Assembly: GCF_029946005.1 (NCBI RefSeq)
Contig: NZ_JAQSDR010000008.1
Span: 62,001 to 126,000, forward strand
Origin: Aquabacterium sp.
Lineage (GTDB): Bacteria; Pseudomonadota; Gammaproteobacteria; Burkholderiales; Burkholderiaceae_C
Length of the DNA stretch: 64,000 bases
Direction of reading: 5' to 3'
Shown: one piece after another, positions 36,861 through 47,549 of the stretch
Layout: every line of letters starts with the position of its first letter
Position numbering within the stretch: position 1 is the first letter of the stretch
Notes under the pieces: generated by a model
Seen by the model: only the letters and a program-made list of their open reading frames with translations
Told to the model about the DNA's origin: nothing
Databases searched by the model: none
Translations under genes and position numbers: made by a program

Positions 36861-36894
36861 GAAGGCCCGCGCGATGTCGCGGGCCTTCGTGTTT
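36861..36894 (+). terminator. Rho-independent-type hairpin after the lipase gene
   Basis: Perfect 11-base stem GAAGGCCCGCG / CGCGGGCCTTC with a 6-base loop, followed by GTGTTTC. The stem is strong but the T tract is short, so termination may be partial. It lies 18 bases after the lipase stop. Confidence 0.65.
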
Positions 36895-36962
36895 CTGGGC
36901 CATGGAAACTTGCGCCCAGGGACCGTCTAAACTTCTGAGATCTCAATCTCTGGAGGACGGCC

Positions 36963-37373
36963 ATGCACCGTGGCAGTTGCCTTTGCGGAGGCGTCACTTT
37001 CACCGTGTCCGGCGAACTGCCGCCCATCCAGGTCTGCCACTGCGGCCAATGCCGCCGTGCGCAAGGCACGCCCTTTGTCACCAACATCCCTGTGGATGAG
37101 GCACAGGTGGATTGGCTGTCGGGCATCAGCCTGATCCAGCGCTACGAGTCATCGCCTGGCAAATACCGCTGTTTCTGCAAGACGTGTGGTTCGCCCTTGT
37201 TCAGCCAGCGCACCTCGCTGCCAGGGGTGTTGCGCTTGCGGGTGGGCACGCTGCAGGGGCATGTCAAAACCAAAATCGGCTTTCACATTTTTGACGCGTC
37301 CAAGGCCAATTGGTGGACGGCGCAAGACGATGTGCAGGCCCCGCGGTATGAGGCGAACGGACCAGCCGTTTGA
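36963..37373 (+). CDS. GFA family (CENP-V/formaldehyde-activating-like) protein
   Basis: 136 residues. Zinc-binding cysteines in the family pattern: GSCLCGGVTF, CHCGQCRRAQG and FCKTCGSPLFS. Proteins of this fold include glutathione-dependent formaldehyde-activating enzymes, but most members have no proven role. Convergent with the 8-oxoguanine deaminase gene, 8 bases away. Confidence 0.88.
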   Translation: MHRGSCLCGGVTFTVSGELPPIQVCHCGQCRRAQGTPFVTNIPVDEAQVDWLSGISLIQRYESSPGKYRCFCKTCGSPLFSQRTSLPGVLRLRVGTLQGHVKTKIGFHIFDASKANWWTAQDDVQAPRYEANGPAV

Positions 37374-37381
37374 ATGAGGGG

Positions 37382-38779
37382 CTAGGCGCCTGCCAATTGC
37401 CGCGCCATCTGGTTGTGTCGCTCCACCAGCTTCCCCTGGTCCACGTTCATCAATTGCCCATGGTCGGTCACCACCCGTCCATTGACGATGGTCCAGGCCG
37501 TCGTCTGGCCATGGCACATCAGCAGCGAGGCCAGCGGGTCATGCACCGCGCTGCCCGCCATGCCCAAGGTGCGCAGGTCAAAGATGGCCAGGTCGGCGGC
37601 ATGGCCAGGTGCAATCTGGCCGATGTCATCAGAGCGGCCCAGCACTTGGGCGCCGCCACGGGTAGCCAGGCGCAAGGCATCACGCGCGCTCATGCTGGCG
37701 GGTCCGTGATCGCAGCCAAAAGGTTCGAGGCTGCGGCCCACGCGGGCCAGCAGCATGGCTTGCCGCGCTTCGGCCATCAGGTGGCCGGCGTCATTGCTGG
37801 CCGAGCCATCCACGCCCAGGCCCACCTTCACACCCGCGTCCAACATGCGCCTCACGGGCGCGATGCCCGAGGCCAGTCGCATGTTGCTGCAAGGGCAGTG
37901 CGCCACGCCGGTGCCGGTGGCGGCAAAGCGGGTGATGCCGTGGTCGTCGAGTTTCACGCAGTGGGCGTGCCACACATCGGCGCCCAGCCAGCCCAGGGAT
38001 TCGGCGTACTGCGTGGGTGTGAGCTTGAAGCGTTCCAGGCTGTAGGCCACGTCGTGGTCGTTTTCGGCCAGGTGGGTGTGCAGGCGCACGCCTTGTTTGA
38101 AACTTCGCGCCAGCAATGCTGATTCGCGCATCAGATCGGGGCTGACCGAGAAGGGTGAGCAGGGTGCCAGTGCCACGCGCACCATCGCATGGCGGCGGGT
38201 GTCGTGGAAGGTTTCGACCAGGCGGCGAGAGTCACGCAGGATGTTGTCTTCGCGTTCGACCAGGTGGTCGGGTGGCAGGCCGCCATCGCTCTCGCCCACG
38301 CTCATGCTGCCTCGGCTGGCGTGGAAGCGCATGCCGATTTCTTGCGCGGCGGCGATGCTGTCGTCAAGCCTCACGCCATTGGGGTAGATGTAGAGGTGGT
38401 CACTGCTGGTGGTGCAGCCGCTGTGCAGCAACTCTGCCATGGCCACCTGGGTGGACACGTGCACCATGTCTGGCGTCAGGCCTGCCCAGATGGGGTAGAG
38501 CGTGCGCAGCCAGCCGAACAGCTCGGCGTTCTGCGCAGCAGGAATGGCCCGAGTCAGGCTCTGGAACATGTGGTGGTGCGTGTTCACCAGGCCAGGGATG
38601 ACGATGTGGCCGCGTGCGTCGATGGTTTGCGTGGCCTGGGCCAGAAGATCAGGGGGCAAGTCTGCCGTGGGGCCGACGGCGACGATCTCGCTGCCTTTGA
38701 TCAGCACGCTGGCCTGGTGCCACTCGGTCCCAGCGTCGTCCATGGTGGCAACGCACTCGGCGTCCTTGATGAGCAGCAC
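37382..38779 (-). CDS. 8-oxoguanine deaminase
   Basis: 465 residues of the amidohydrolase superfamily. Metal motif HHH in PGLVNTHHHMFQSLTRAIP, LHTHLAEND, HAHCVKLDD and the C-terminal Asp in GLGVDGSASNDAGH; the pattern PAAQNAELFGWLRTLYPIW is shared by enzymes deaminating 8-oxoguanine to urate. Last gene of the xdhA-xdhB-xdhC operon, 3 bases behind xdhC. The placement fits: its product is the same urate that xanthine dehydrogenase makes. A general cytosine/guanine-deaminase-like activity is the alternative. Confidence 0.88.
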   Translation of the reverse strand: MLLIKDAECVATMDDAGTEWHQASVLIKGSEIVAVGPTADLPPDLLAQATQTIDARGHIVIPGLVNTHHHMFQSLTRAIPAAQNAELFGWLRTLYPIWAGLTPDMVHVSTQVAMAELLHSGCTTSSDHLYIYPNGVRLDDSIAAAQEIGMRFHASRGSMSVGESDGGLPPDHLVEREDNILRDSRRLVETFHDTRRHAMVRVALAPCSPFSVSPDLMRESALLARSFKQGVRLHTHLAENDHDVAYSLERFKLTPTQYAESLGWLGADVWHAHCVKLDDHGITRFAATGTGVAHCPCSNMRLASGIAPVRRMLDAGVKVGLGVDGSASNDAGHLMAEARQAMLLARVGRSLEPFGCDHGPASMSARDALRLATRGGAQVLGRSDDIGQIAPGHAADLAIFDLRTLGMAGSAVHDPLASLLMCHGQTTAWTIVNGRVVTDHGQLMNVDQGKLVERHNQMARQLAGA

Positions 38780-38782
38780 GGG

Positions 38783-39655
38783 TCAGTCCTGGTGGGGTGG
38801 TGCAGTTTGTTGCAGCAGTTGTGCGAGCACGGCGATGGCGATGATGGCGGGTTCTTTGCCGTTCACACCGGGCAGGCCGATGGGGCAGGTCAGGCGGTTC
38901 AGCGTTTGCGGCGGGATGCCGTGTTCGGTCAGCCGGTGCAGGAACCTGGCACGCTTGGTTTGCGAGCCGATCAGGCCGGCAAAGCTGAAGTCGCCACGGC
39001 GCAGCACGGCGTCGATGATGCGCAGGTCCAGGTCATGGCGGTGGGTCAGCACCAAGTGGCAGGCGTTGGTGGGCGCGTCAAGCACTTCCAGCTCGGCGGC
39101 TTCGGTGTCCAGCCACTGAATGTGCGGTGGTAGCTTGGCCAGCATCTCCGGGCTGGGCAGGCCGGGTTGCTCGGCGTTGGGCAGGCTGGCGTCTTCGGCG
39201 CGTTCATCGATCCAGCGCACGGTGCAGTCCAGGTCCACCAGGAGGCGCACGATGGCTTGGCCCACATGGCCAGCGCCATGCAGTTCCAGGTGAAAGCGGG
39301 GAGGGGTCAGGGACCAGTTGGCGAGGGTGTCGTCGTTCAAAGGCGCGAAGCGCAAGGTCACCACACCCCCGCAGCATTGGCCCAACGTGGGGCCGAGCGG
39401 GAAGGTCCGCGACCAGGGCGCCGTCGCTTGGGTACTCTCTTTCAGGGCATGGCGGGCCAAGTCAATGGCCTGCCATTCCAGGTGGCCGCCGCCAATGGTG
39501 CCGTCCACCTTGGTGCCGGACACCAGCATGCGCGTGCCGGTGCCGCGCGGGGTTGAGCCTTTGATCTCGTCCACCGAAACGACCAGGGCATGGTGCCCCG
39601 CCAACCGCCATTGCTCGGCGGTGCGTCGCAGTGCCCGGGCGCTCAGGCTGTTCAT
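38783..39655 (-). CDS. xdhC: Xanthine dehydrogenase accessory protein XdhC
   Basis: 290 residues. XdhC inserts sulfurated molybdenum cofactor into xanthine dehydrogenase. Typical features: GSTPRGTGTRMLV and GTIGGGHLEWQAIDLAR at the N-terminus, LGQCCGGVVTL, and a Rossmann-like C-terminal domain (ELHGAGHVGQAIVRLL) ending with IGLPGVNGKEPAIIAIAVLAQLL. It starts 5 bases after the xdhB stop, inside the operon. Confidence 0.94.
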   Translation of the reverse strand: MNSLSARALRRTAEQWRLAGHHALVVSVDEIKGSTPRGTGTRMLVSGTKVDGTIGGGHLEWQAIDLARHALKESTQATAPWSRTFPLGPTLGQCCGGVVTLRFAPLNDDTLANWSLTPPRFHLELHGAGHVGQAIVRLLVDLDCTVRWIDERAEDASLPNAEQPGLPSPEMLAKLPPHIQWLDTEAAELEVLDAPTNACHLVLTHRHDLDLRIIDAVLRRGDFSFAGLIGSQTKRARFLHRLTEHGIPPQTLNRLTCPIGLPGVNGKEPAIIAIAVLAQLLQQTAPPHQD

Positions 39656-39660
39656 GGCGT

Positions 39661-41969
39661 TCAGACCAATGCGGCCTTGACGGCATCGACCGCGTCAAGG
39701 ATGGCCTCGGGTGTGGCGGGCGCGCGCAAGGGTGGGTCGATGCGGTGGTGGCCCACGCTGGAGACCGCATCCCGAATCGCCAAAAACACCGAGAACGGCA
39801 GCAGCAAGGGCGGCTCACCCACGGCCTTGGAGCCATGAATGGTGTCTTCCACGTTGATGTTGTCGAACAGCTTGACGCGGAAATCGGCCGGGCAGTCGCT
39901 GGCGGTGGGGATCTTGTAGGTCGAGGGCGCGTGCGTCATCAGGCGGCCCGTTTGCGGGTGCCAGTAGAGCTCTTCGCTGGTCAACCAACCCATGCCCTGG
40001 ATGAAGCCGCCTTCGATCTGGCCGATGTCCACGGCCGGGTTGATGGACTGGCCCACGTCGTGCAGCACGTCGGCGCGCAGCAGCTTCCATTCGCCGGTCA
40101 GAGTGTCGACCAGCACTTCGCTCACGGCCGCGCCATAGGCGAAGTAGAAGAAGGGACGGCCCTGCATGGTGGTGCGATCCCAGTGCAGTTTGGGCGTGGT
40201 GTAGAAGCCGTCGGACCACAGTTGGACGCGGGCAAAGTAGGCCTCGCTGATGACTTGCTCGAAGGGCAGTGTCTGATCGCCGATCTCCACATGGTCATCG
40301 GCGAAGCGCACCGCATCCGGCGCCATGCCTTCGCGCTCGGCCAGGAATTCTGTCAGCCGCTCGATGATTTGCCGCGCGGCATCGGCGGCGGCTTTGCCGT
40401 TCAGGTCGGACCCGGTGGAGGCGGCGGTGGCCGAGGTGTTGACCACCTTGGCCGTGTCCGTGGCGGTGACGCGCACTCGGCCCATGCTGACGCCCAGGGT
40501 GTGCGCCACCATCTGCGCCACCTTGGTGTTCAGGCCTTGCCCCATCTCGGTGCCGCCGTGGTTCACCAGCACGCTGCCATCGGTGTAGATGTGTACCAGG
40601 GCACCGGCCTGGTTCAGGTGCACCACGTTGAAGGAGATGCCGAACTTGAGCGGCGTCAGGGCCAGGCCTTTCTTCAACACCGGGCTGCTGGCATTGAAGT
40701 CTTCCGAAGACTGGCGGCGCGCGCGGTAGTCGCTGCTGGCCACCAGCTCGTCGATCAAGGACCGCAGCACATTGTCTTCAACGGTCTGGCCATAGGGCGT
40801 GACGTTGTTCTCTTGCAGGCCATAGAGGTTGGCCAAGCGCACGTCCAGCGCATCCAGCTTGAGCTTGCGGGCGATGCTGTCCAGCGCTACCTCCACCGCC
40901 AGAGCGCCTTGTGGTCCACCAAAGCCTCGGAAAGCGGTGTTGCTTTGCGTGTTGGTGCGCGCGCAATAGCCATGCATGTCCACGTCGGGCAGCCAGTAGG
41001 CATTGTCGAAGTGGCACAGGGCACGCGTCATCACGGGTGGCGACAGGTCGGCCGAATAGCCTGCGCGCGAGACCATGTCCACCCGGGCGGCCAGGATGCG
41101 GCCCTGCTCGTCGTGGCCGATCTCGTAGTCGTGGATGAAGCAGTGGCGGCGGCCGGTGATCATGAAGTCGTCGTCGCGGTCCACGCGCAGCTTGACCGGG
41201 CGCTTGAGCTTTTGAGCCGCGATCGCCGCGATGCAGGCGAACACGGCCGACTGCGATTCCTTGCCGCCAAAGCCGCCACCCATGCGTCGGCATTCCACCT
41301 GGATGTGGTGCGAATGCAGGTTCAGCGCTTGCGCGATGTGGTGCTGCATTTCGCTGGGGTGCTGCGTGGAACAGTGCACCAACATGCCCTGGTTCTCGCG
41401 CGGGATGGCGTATGAGATCTGGCCTTCCAGGTAGAACTGTTCCTGGCCGCCCAGGTAGAAGCGTTCTTTCAAGCGGTGTGGGGCTTTGGCCATCGCGCCA
41501 GCCGCATCGCCACGCGTGAGGTGCATGGGCGGCACCACGTAAGACTGGGCCGCGTGGGCCGCTTCGATGGTCAGCAGCGAGGGCAGGGCTTCGACCTGGA
41601 TGACGTCTTTGGCGCGGGCGGCGGCGCGGCGGGCCGATTCCCGGTCGGTGGCGATGACGGCAAACACCGGGTGGCCCAGGAAGTGCACTTCGCCATCGGC
41701 CAGGATGGGTTCGTCGTGGATGATGGCGCCGCAATCGTTTTTGCCGGGCACGTCTTGGGCGGTCAGCACCGCGACCACGCCGGGCATGGCCTGGAGGGTG
41801 CCAAGGTCGATGCCGATCAAACGGCCATGCGCCACAGGCGACAGGCCTAAGGCGCAGTGCAGCGTGCCAGCCAGCTCGGGCAGGTCGTCGATGTAGGGCG
41901 CGGCACCGGCCACGTGCAGGTGGGCCGATTCGTGCGGCAGTGATTGGCCAGCGGCCGAAGCAGTGTTGA

Positions 41970-41973
<4 letters not shown>
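39661..41973 (-). CDS. xdhB: Xanthine dehydrogenase, molybdopterin-binding subunit
   Basis: 770 residues if started at ATG 41973, which overlaps the xdhA stop as ATGA; ATG 41982 adds three residues. It is the large catalytic subunit with AAPYIDDLPELAGTLHCALG at the N-terminus, RMGGGFGGKESQ (cofactor loop), FRGFGGPQGALAVE and the active-site region ending EPPLLLPFSVFLAIRDAV, where the Glu is the catalytic base. With XdhA it oxidises hypoxanthine and xanthine to urate. Confidence 0.95.
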
Positions 41974-43469
<1,496 letters not shown>

Positions 43470-43598
43470 GGTGACTCCTGGAGCAGCAAAAAGCATTGAA
43501 AGGCGCACCCCGCTGAATGGGGATCCCGCATCAGAGGGTACTGCGATTGGGCTTTGCCGCTATACCATCATGATCATAATAACTATCTGCCGCTGCAC

Positions 43599-44612
43599 AT
43601 GAGCAAGGACGCTGTTTTCGACAAGATCGACCTTTCCCTCATCCGGGTCCTACACACTGTGATCACTGAGTGCAGCGTTTCCAAGGCCGCCCTTCGCCTT
43701 CAATCAAGCCAGCCCGCCGTCAGCACCCAGCTGAAGCGGCTGCGCGAGCTCACGGGTGACCCGCTTTTGGTGCGATGTGGCCAGGCCATGGCACCCACCG
43801 ATGTGGCCTTGAGCCTGCTGGAGCCCGCCTCGGCCATCCTGCAGCACGCGCAGAGCATGTTCGGCCACAAGAATTCGGTGCGCGACTTCGATCCTGCCAG
43901 CACCACGCTGACCTTCCGGATCGCGGCCACCGACTACCTCGACCCATTTTTCCTGCCCGAACTCACCCTGAGGCTGCGCCGCCTGGCGCCCAACATCAAG
44001 GTCGACGTGGTGCAGTTGACGGCCGAGCTGGACCACCGACGCAGCCTGGCGCGCGGCGAAGTGGACCTGGTGATCGGCAATTGGCTGGAGCCCTCTGACG
44101 AACTGCACCTGGGCCGCTTGCTGACCGATGAGGTGGTTTGCCTCGTGTCAGAAGACCACCCCGCCGCGCGCTTGCCCAAGGAAGGCAAACGCGCCTGGTC
44201 CATCGAGCAATACCTGGCGGCCGAGCACGTGTCGCCACCAGCCTTGCACCCCGGCGCCGTGGGAGTCATTGATGAGCGCTTGGCCATGCAGGGCTTGCGC
44301 CGGAACATCGTGGTGCGCAATCCGCACTTTGCCCAACTGCCTTACATGGTGGCAGGCTCCTTGCTGGTGTTGACCACGGGGCGCCGCTTCTGTGAGCGTT
44401 ACGCGCAACAGTTGCGCGTCAAGATCATCCGGTGCCCTGTGCCGTTCCCCGCCATGAACTACTATCAGTTGTGGCACGATCTCACGCACCATTCAGCGGC
44501 CAGCCGCTGGTTGCGAGAGCAAGTGCGCGACGTGGTGCGTGGTCTGCACCAGGTTCGCCCTCCTTTGCGTGCCGAGACCTTGCCCGTGATGGGTTCTTCG
44601 GCCAAACAGTGA
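43599..44612 (+). CDS. LysR family regulator of the purine genes
   Basis: 337 residues from ATG 43599; an earlier in-frame start at 43554 is less likely. HTH in SKAALRLQSSQPAVSTQLKR, then a LysR ligand domain. It lies between the xdhA operon (divergent) and guaD (6 bases downstream, same strand), which suggests that it controls both arms of purine breakdown. The upstream region has overlapping ATCATGAT/ATGATCAT repeats at 43567-43577 in an AT-rich patch, a possible binding area. The effector may be a purine. Confidence 0.9.
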   Translation: MSKDAVFDKIDLSLIRVLHTVITECSVSKAALRLQSSQPAVSTQLKRLRELTGDPLLVRCGQAMAPTDVALSLLEPASAILQHAQSMFGHKNSVRDFDPASTTLTFRIAATDYLDPFFLPELTLRLRRLAPNIKVDVVQLTAELDHRRSLARGEVDLVIGNWLEPSDELHLGRLLTDEVVCLVSEDHPAARLPKEGKRAWSIEQYLAAEHVSPPALHPGAVGVIDERLAMQGLRRNIVVRNPHFAQLPYMVAGSLLVLTTGRRFCERYAQQLRVKIIRCPVPFPAMNYYQLWHDLTHHSAASRWLREQVRDVVRGLHQVRPPLRAETLPVMGSSAKQ

Positions 44613-44618
44613 GCTTTC

Positions 44619-46019
44619 ATGCCTGATCCCCGATTGAATCCTGCCCACGGCCAAGCCGCCCAGACCCGACGGGTGTTGCGCGGTGATCTGCTGGATTTCA
44701 CCGCCGACCCAGGCTTTGCCTTGCCGGACGAAGCACCCGGTGTGCGCTGGCGAGCCGACCACGTTCTGCTGATCGAAGGTGAGCGCATCGCGGCCATCCA
44801 GCCCGCCAGCCAGCCGATGCCGCAAGACTGGGCCGATGTGCCGGTGACGGATCACCGGGGTCAATTGATCCTGCCGGGTTTCATCGACACCCACGTGCAT
44901 TGCCCGCAACTGGACGTGATCGCCAGCTATGGTGCCGAGCTGCTCGATTGGCTCAACACCTACACCTTCCCGGCCGAGCGCCGCTATGTGGATCCACTGG
45001 TGGCCCGCGAAGGCGCCGAGCGTTTTCTGAACGCTCTGTGGGCCCACGGCACGACCAGTGCGGTGGTGTTCCCCACGGTGCACAAAGTCAGCGCCGAAGC
45101 CCTGTTCGACATGGCCAGTGCGCGCCACATGCGCCTGATCACCGGCAAGGTCTTGATGGACCGCCACGCGCCCGAAGGCTTGCTGGACGACGTGGACCAG
45201 GCCGAGAAAGACTGCGTCGACCTGATCGACCGCTTCCATGGCAAGGATCGCCAGGCTTTTGCCGTGACCGTGCGCTTCGCGCCCACCAGCACCCCCGAGC
45301 AACTGACCATGGCGGGCCGCCTGTGCCAGGCCTACGCGGGCACCTACATGCAGACCCACGTGGCCGAGAACCGCGACGAGGTGCGCTGGGTGAGTGAGCT
45401 GTTCCCCACCGCGCGCAGCTACCTGGACGTGTACGACCGCGACGGCCTGATTGGCCCGCGCGCCGTGCTGGCCCACGGCATCTGGCTGGATGCCAACGAC
45501 CGCGCGGTCTTGAAGGCGCACGGTGCGCAGATCGCGCACAGCCCCTCGTCCAACCTCTTCCTGGGCAGCGGTTTGTTCAACTGGCTTGAAGCCGAGCGCG
45601 AAGGCGTGAACGTGAGCCTGGCCAGTGACGTGGGCGGTGGCACCAGCCTGTCCATGCTGCGCAACATCGCCGATGCCTACAAGATCCAGGCCTTGCAAGG
45701 CGTGCGCCTGTCCGCGTGGAAGGCCTTGTACACCTGCACCTTGGGTGCGGCCAGCCACCTCGGCCTGGCCGATGAAATCGGCCGTCTGGAGCCCGGGTGC
45801 ATGGCCGATGTGGTGGTGTGGAATGTGGCCAAAGGGCCGGTGGCCGAGCACCGCGATGAGGTCGCTCAGCAACGCCTGGCCCGCGTTTTGCACGAGCATT
45901 TGCACGAGCGCATCTTTGCCTGGGTGACCATGGGCGATGAACGCAATCTGGTCAGCACCTATGTGGCGGGCCAATGCGTGCATCAGGCCGCGTCGGTCGC
46001 TCAGGCCGCAGTTCAATAA
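44619..46019 (+). CDS. guaD: Guanine deaminase
   Basis: 466 residues. Amidohydrolase-superfamily zinc site in PGFIDTHVHCPQLDVIASYG, followed by the guanine-deaminase hallmark LLDWLNTYTFPAE, then THVAENRDEV, LAHGIWLDAND and SLASDVGGGTSLSML. It converts guanine to xanthine and ammonia, feeding xanthine dehydrogenase. Placed between the LysR gene and the nucleoside transporter genes on one strand. Confidence 0.95.
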   Translation: MPDPRLNPAHGQAAQTRRVLRGDLLDFTADPGFALPDEAPGVRWRADHVLLIEGERIAAIQPASQPMPQDWADVPVTDHRGQLILPGFIDTHVHCPQLDVIASYGAELLDWLNTYTFPAERRYVDPLVAREGAERFLNALWAHGTTSAVVFPTVHKVSAEALFDMASARHMRLITGKVLMDRHAPEGLLDDVDQAEKDCVDLIDRFHGKDRQAFAVTVRFAPTSTPEQLTMAGRLCQAYAGTYMQTHVAENRDEVRWVSELFPTARSYLDVYDRDGLIGPRAVLAHGIWLDANDRAVLKAHGAQIAHSPSSNLFLGSGLFNWLEAEREGVNVSLASDVGGGTSLSMLRNIADAYKIQALQGVRLSAWKALYTCTLGAASHLGLADEIGRLEPGCMADVVVWNVAKGPVAEHRDEVAQQRLARVLHEHLHERIFAWVTMGDERNLVSTYVAGQCVHQAASVAQAAVQ

Positions 46020-46037
46020 CGCGCCCAGGCGCTTTTT

Positions 46038-47549
46038 ATGTCGTACCGCCTAGAACTCAAGAACATCACCAAGCAGTACCCTGCGGTGCGGGCCAATGAC
46101 GATGTCAGCCTGCACGTCCTGCCAGGCGAGATCCACGCTGTGCTGGGCGAGAACGGCGCTGGCAAATCCACCTTGATGAAGATCATCTTCGGCGCGGTCA
46201 AACCCGACGCTGGCGAGATCTACTTCAATGATGCCTTGGTGCAGGTGCGCTCGCCACAAGAAGCGCGCGCGCTGGGCATCAGCATGGTGTTCCAGCACTT
46301 CTCGCTGTTCGACACACTTACCGCCGCCGAAAATGTCTGGCTCGGGCTGGACAAAAAATGGACATTGCCCGAGGTGATCGAGCGCATCCAGGCCGTCTCA
46401 AGCGACTATGGCTTGGAGGTCGATCCCTGGCGCCCAGTGCACACCTTGAGCGTGGGCGAGCGCCAGCGGGTCGAGATCGTGCGCGCCTTGCTGACGAATC
46501 CGCAATTGCTGATCCTTGACGAGCCGACCTCGGTGCTGACGCCGCAAGCCGTTGAAAAGCTTTTCGTCACCTTGCGCCAACTGGCCGAGCGCGGTTGCTC
46601 CATCCTGTACATCAGCCACAAGCTGGACGAGATCCGCGCGCTGTGCCACCGCTGCACCGTGCTGCGTGGCGGCAAGGTCACGGGCGAGGTCGATCCTCGT
46701 CAAGAGACCAATGCCAGCTTGTCTCGTTTGATGATTGGCTCCGAGCCGCCGCAGCTCAAGCGCGTGGCGCCGGTGCTGGGGGCCACGGCCTTGGTGGTCA
46801 AGAACTTGAACCTCGCCAAGCAAGACCCATTTGGCGTGAACTTGCAAGACATCTGCCTGCAAGTGCAGGCTGGCGAGATCGTTGGCATCGCGGGGGTGTC
46901 GGGCAATGGCCAGCAAGCCCTGATGGCGGCCTTGAGCGGCGAAGACCCTCGCACCACGCCAGGCATGGTCACGCTGTTTGGGCGTGATGTCAGCGGGGAA
47001 TCTCCACGCGAACGGCGCCGGTGGGGGCTGCACAGCGTGCCCGAAGAGCGCCTGGGCCGGGGTGCCGTGCCCGTGATGTCGCTGGCGCAGAACACGCTGT
47101 TAACGCGCACCGATGCCGTCGGCTTTGGCGGTTGGTTGCGCTTGCAGGGCACCCACGGCATGGCATCCGAGCTGATCAGCCGCTTCAAGGTCAAGGCCGG
47201 GGGCTCGAACGCGGCGGCCAAGAGCCTGTCGGGGGGCAATCTGCAAAAGTTCATCATGGGCCGCGAGATCGATGCCTCGCCCAAGCTGCTGCTGGTGTCC
47301 CAGCCCACCTGGGGCGTGGACGTGGGAGCGGCCGCGCAGATCCGTGGCGAGTTGTTGAAGCTGCGTGACGCGGGTTGCGCGCTGCTGATCGTCAGCGAGG
47401 AGTTGGACGAATTGTTTGAAGTCAGCGATCGATTGATGGTGATGGCCCAAGGGCGCCTGTCGCCCAGCATTGACGCGGGCCAGGCCACGGTCGAACAGAT
47501 CGGCATCTGGATGAGCGGCTTGTGGGAGGGCGCCCATGTTCAAGCTTGA
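46038..47549 (+). CDS. Nucleoside-type ABC transporter ATP-binding protein (double ABC domain)
   Basis: 503 residues with two ATPase domains, as in the YufO/RbsA-like ATPases of BMP-type importers. Domain 1 is canonical (GENGAGKSTLMKIIFG, LSVGERQRVEIVRALL, LLILDEPTSVLTP). Domain 2 has the usual degenerate Walker A (AGVSGNGQQALMAAL) with LSGGNLQKFIMGRE and a QPTWGVDV switch. It powers uptake of nucleosides or purine bases with the two permeases and the binding protein that follow. Overlaps the next gene by 14 bases. Confidence 0.93.
   Translation: MSYRLELKNITKQYPAVRANDDVSLHVLPGEIHAVLGENGAGKSTLMKIIFGAVKPDAGEIYFNDALVQVRSPQEARALGISMVFQHFSLFDTLTAAENVWLGLDKKWTLPEVIERIQAVSSDYGLEVDPWRPVHTLSVGERQRVEIVRALLTNPQLLILDEPTSVLTPQAVEKLFVTLRQLAERGCSILYISHKLDEIRALCHRCTVLRGGKVTGEVDPRQETNASLSRLMIGSEPPQLKRVAPVLGATALVVKNLNLAKQDPFGVNLQDICLQVQAGEIVGIAGVSGNGQQALMAALSGEDPRTTPGMVTLFGRDVSGESPRERRRWGLHSVPEERLGRGAVPVMSLAQNTLLTRTDAVGFGGWLRLQGTHGMASELISRFKVKAGGSNAAAKSLSGGNLQKFIMGREIDASPKLLLVSQPTWGVDVGAAAQIRGELLKLRDAGCALLIVSEELDELFEVSDRLMVMAQGRLSPSIDAGQATVEQIGIWMSGLWEGAHVQA

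Noticed and set aside
39631-41415. Plus-strand open frame of 594 codons opposite xdhB
   Set aside because: Val/His/Gly-rich shadow of the well-supported xanthine dehydrogenase subunit.
43567-43577. ATCATGAT/ATGATCAT repeats upstream of the LysR gene as a defined operator
   Set aside because: Eight-base palindromes are too short to call alone and do not show a clear T-N11-A LysR box; kept only as a remark.
44493-46016. Minus-strand open frame of 507 codons opposite guaD
   Set aside because: Shadow composition and no domain; guaD has all catalytic motifs.
46020-46037. Small GCGCC-CA-GGCGC hairpin followed by five T just before the transporter ATPase gene
   Set aside because: Stem of only 5 pairs with a 2-base loop cannot form well; it is also inside an apparent operon and touches the start codon.
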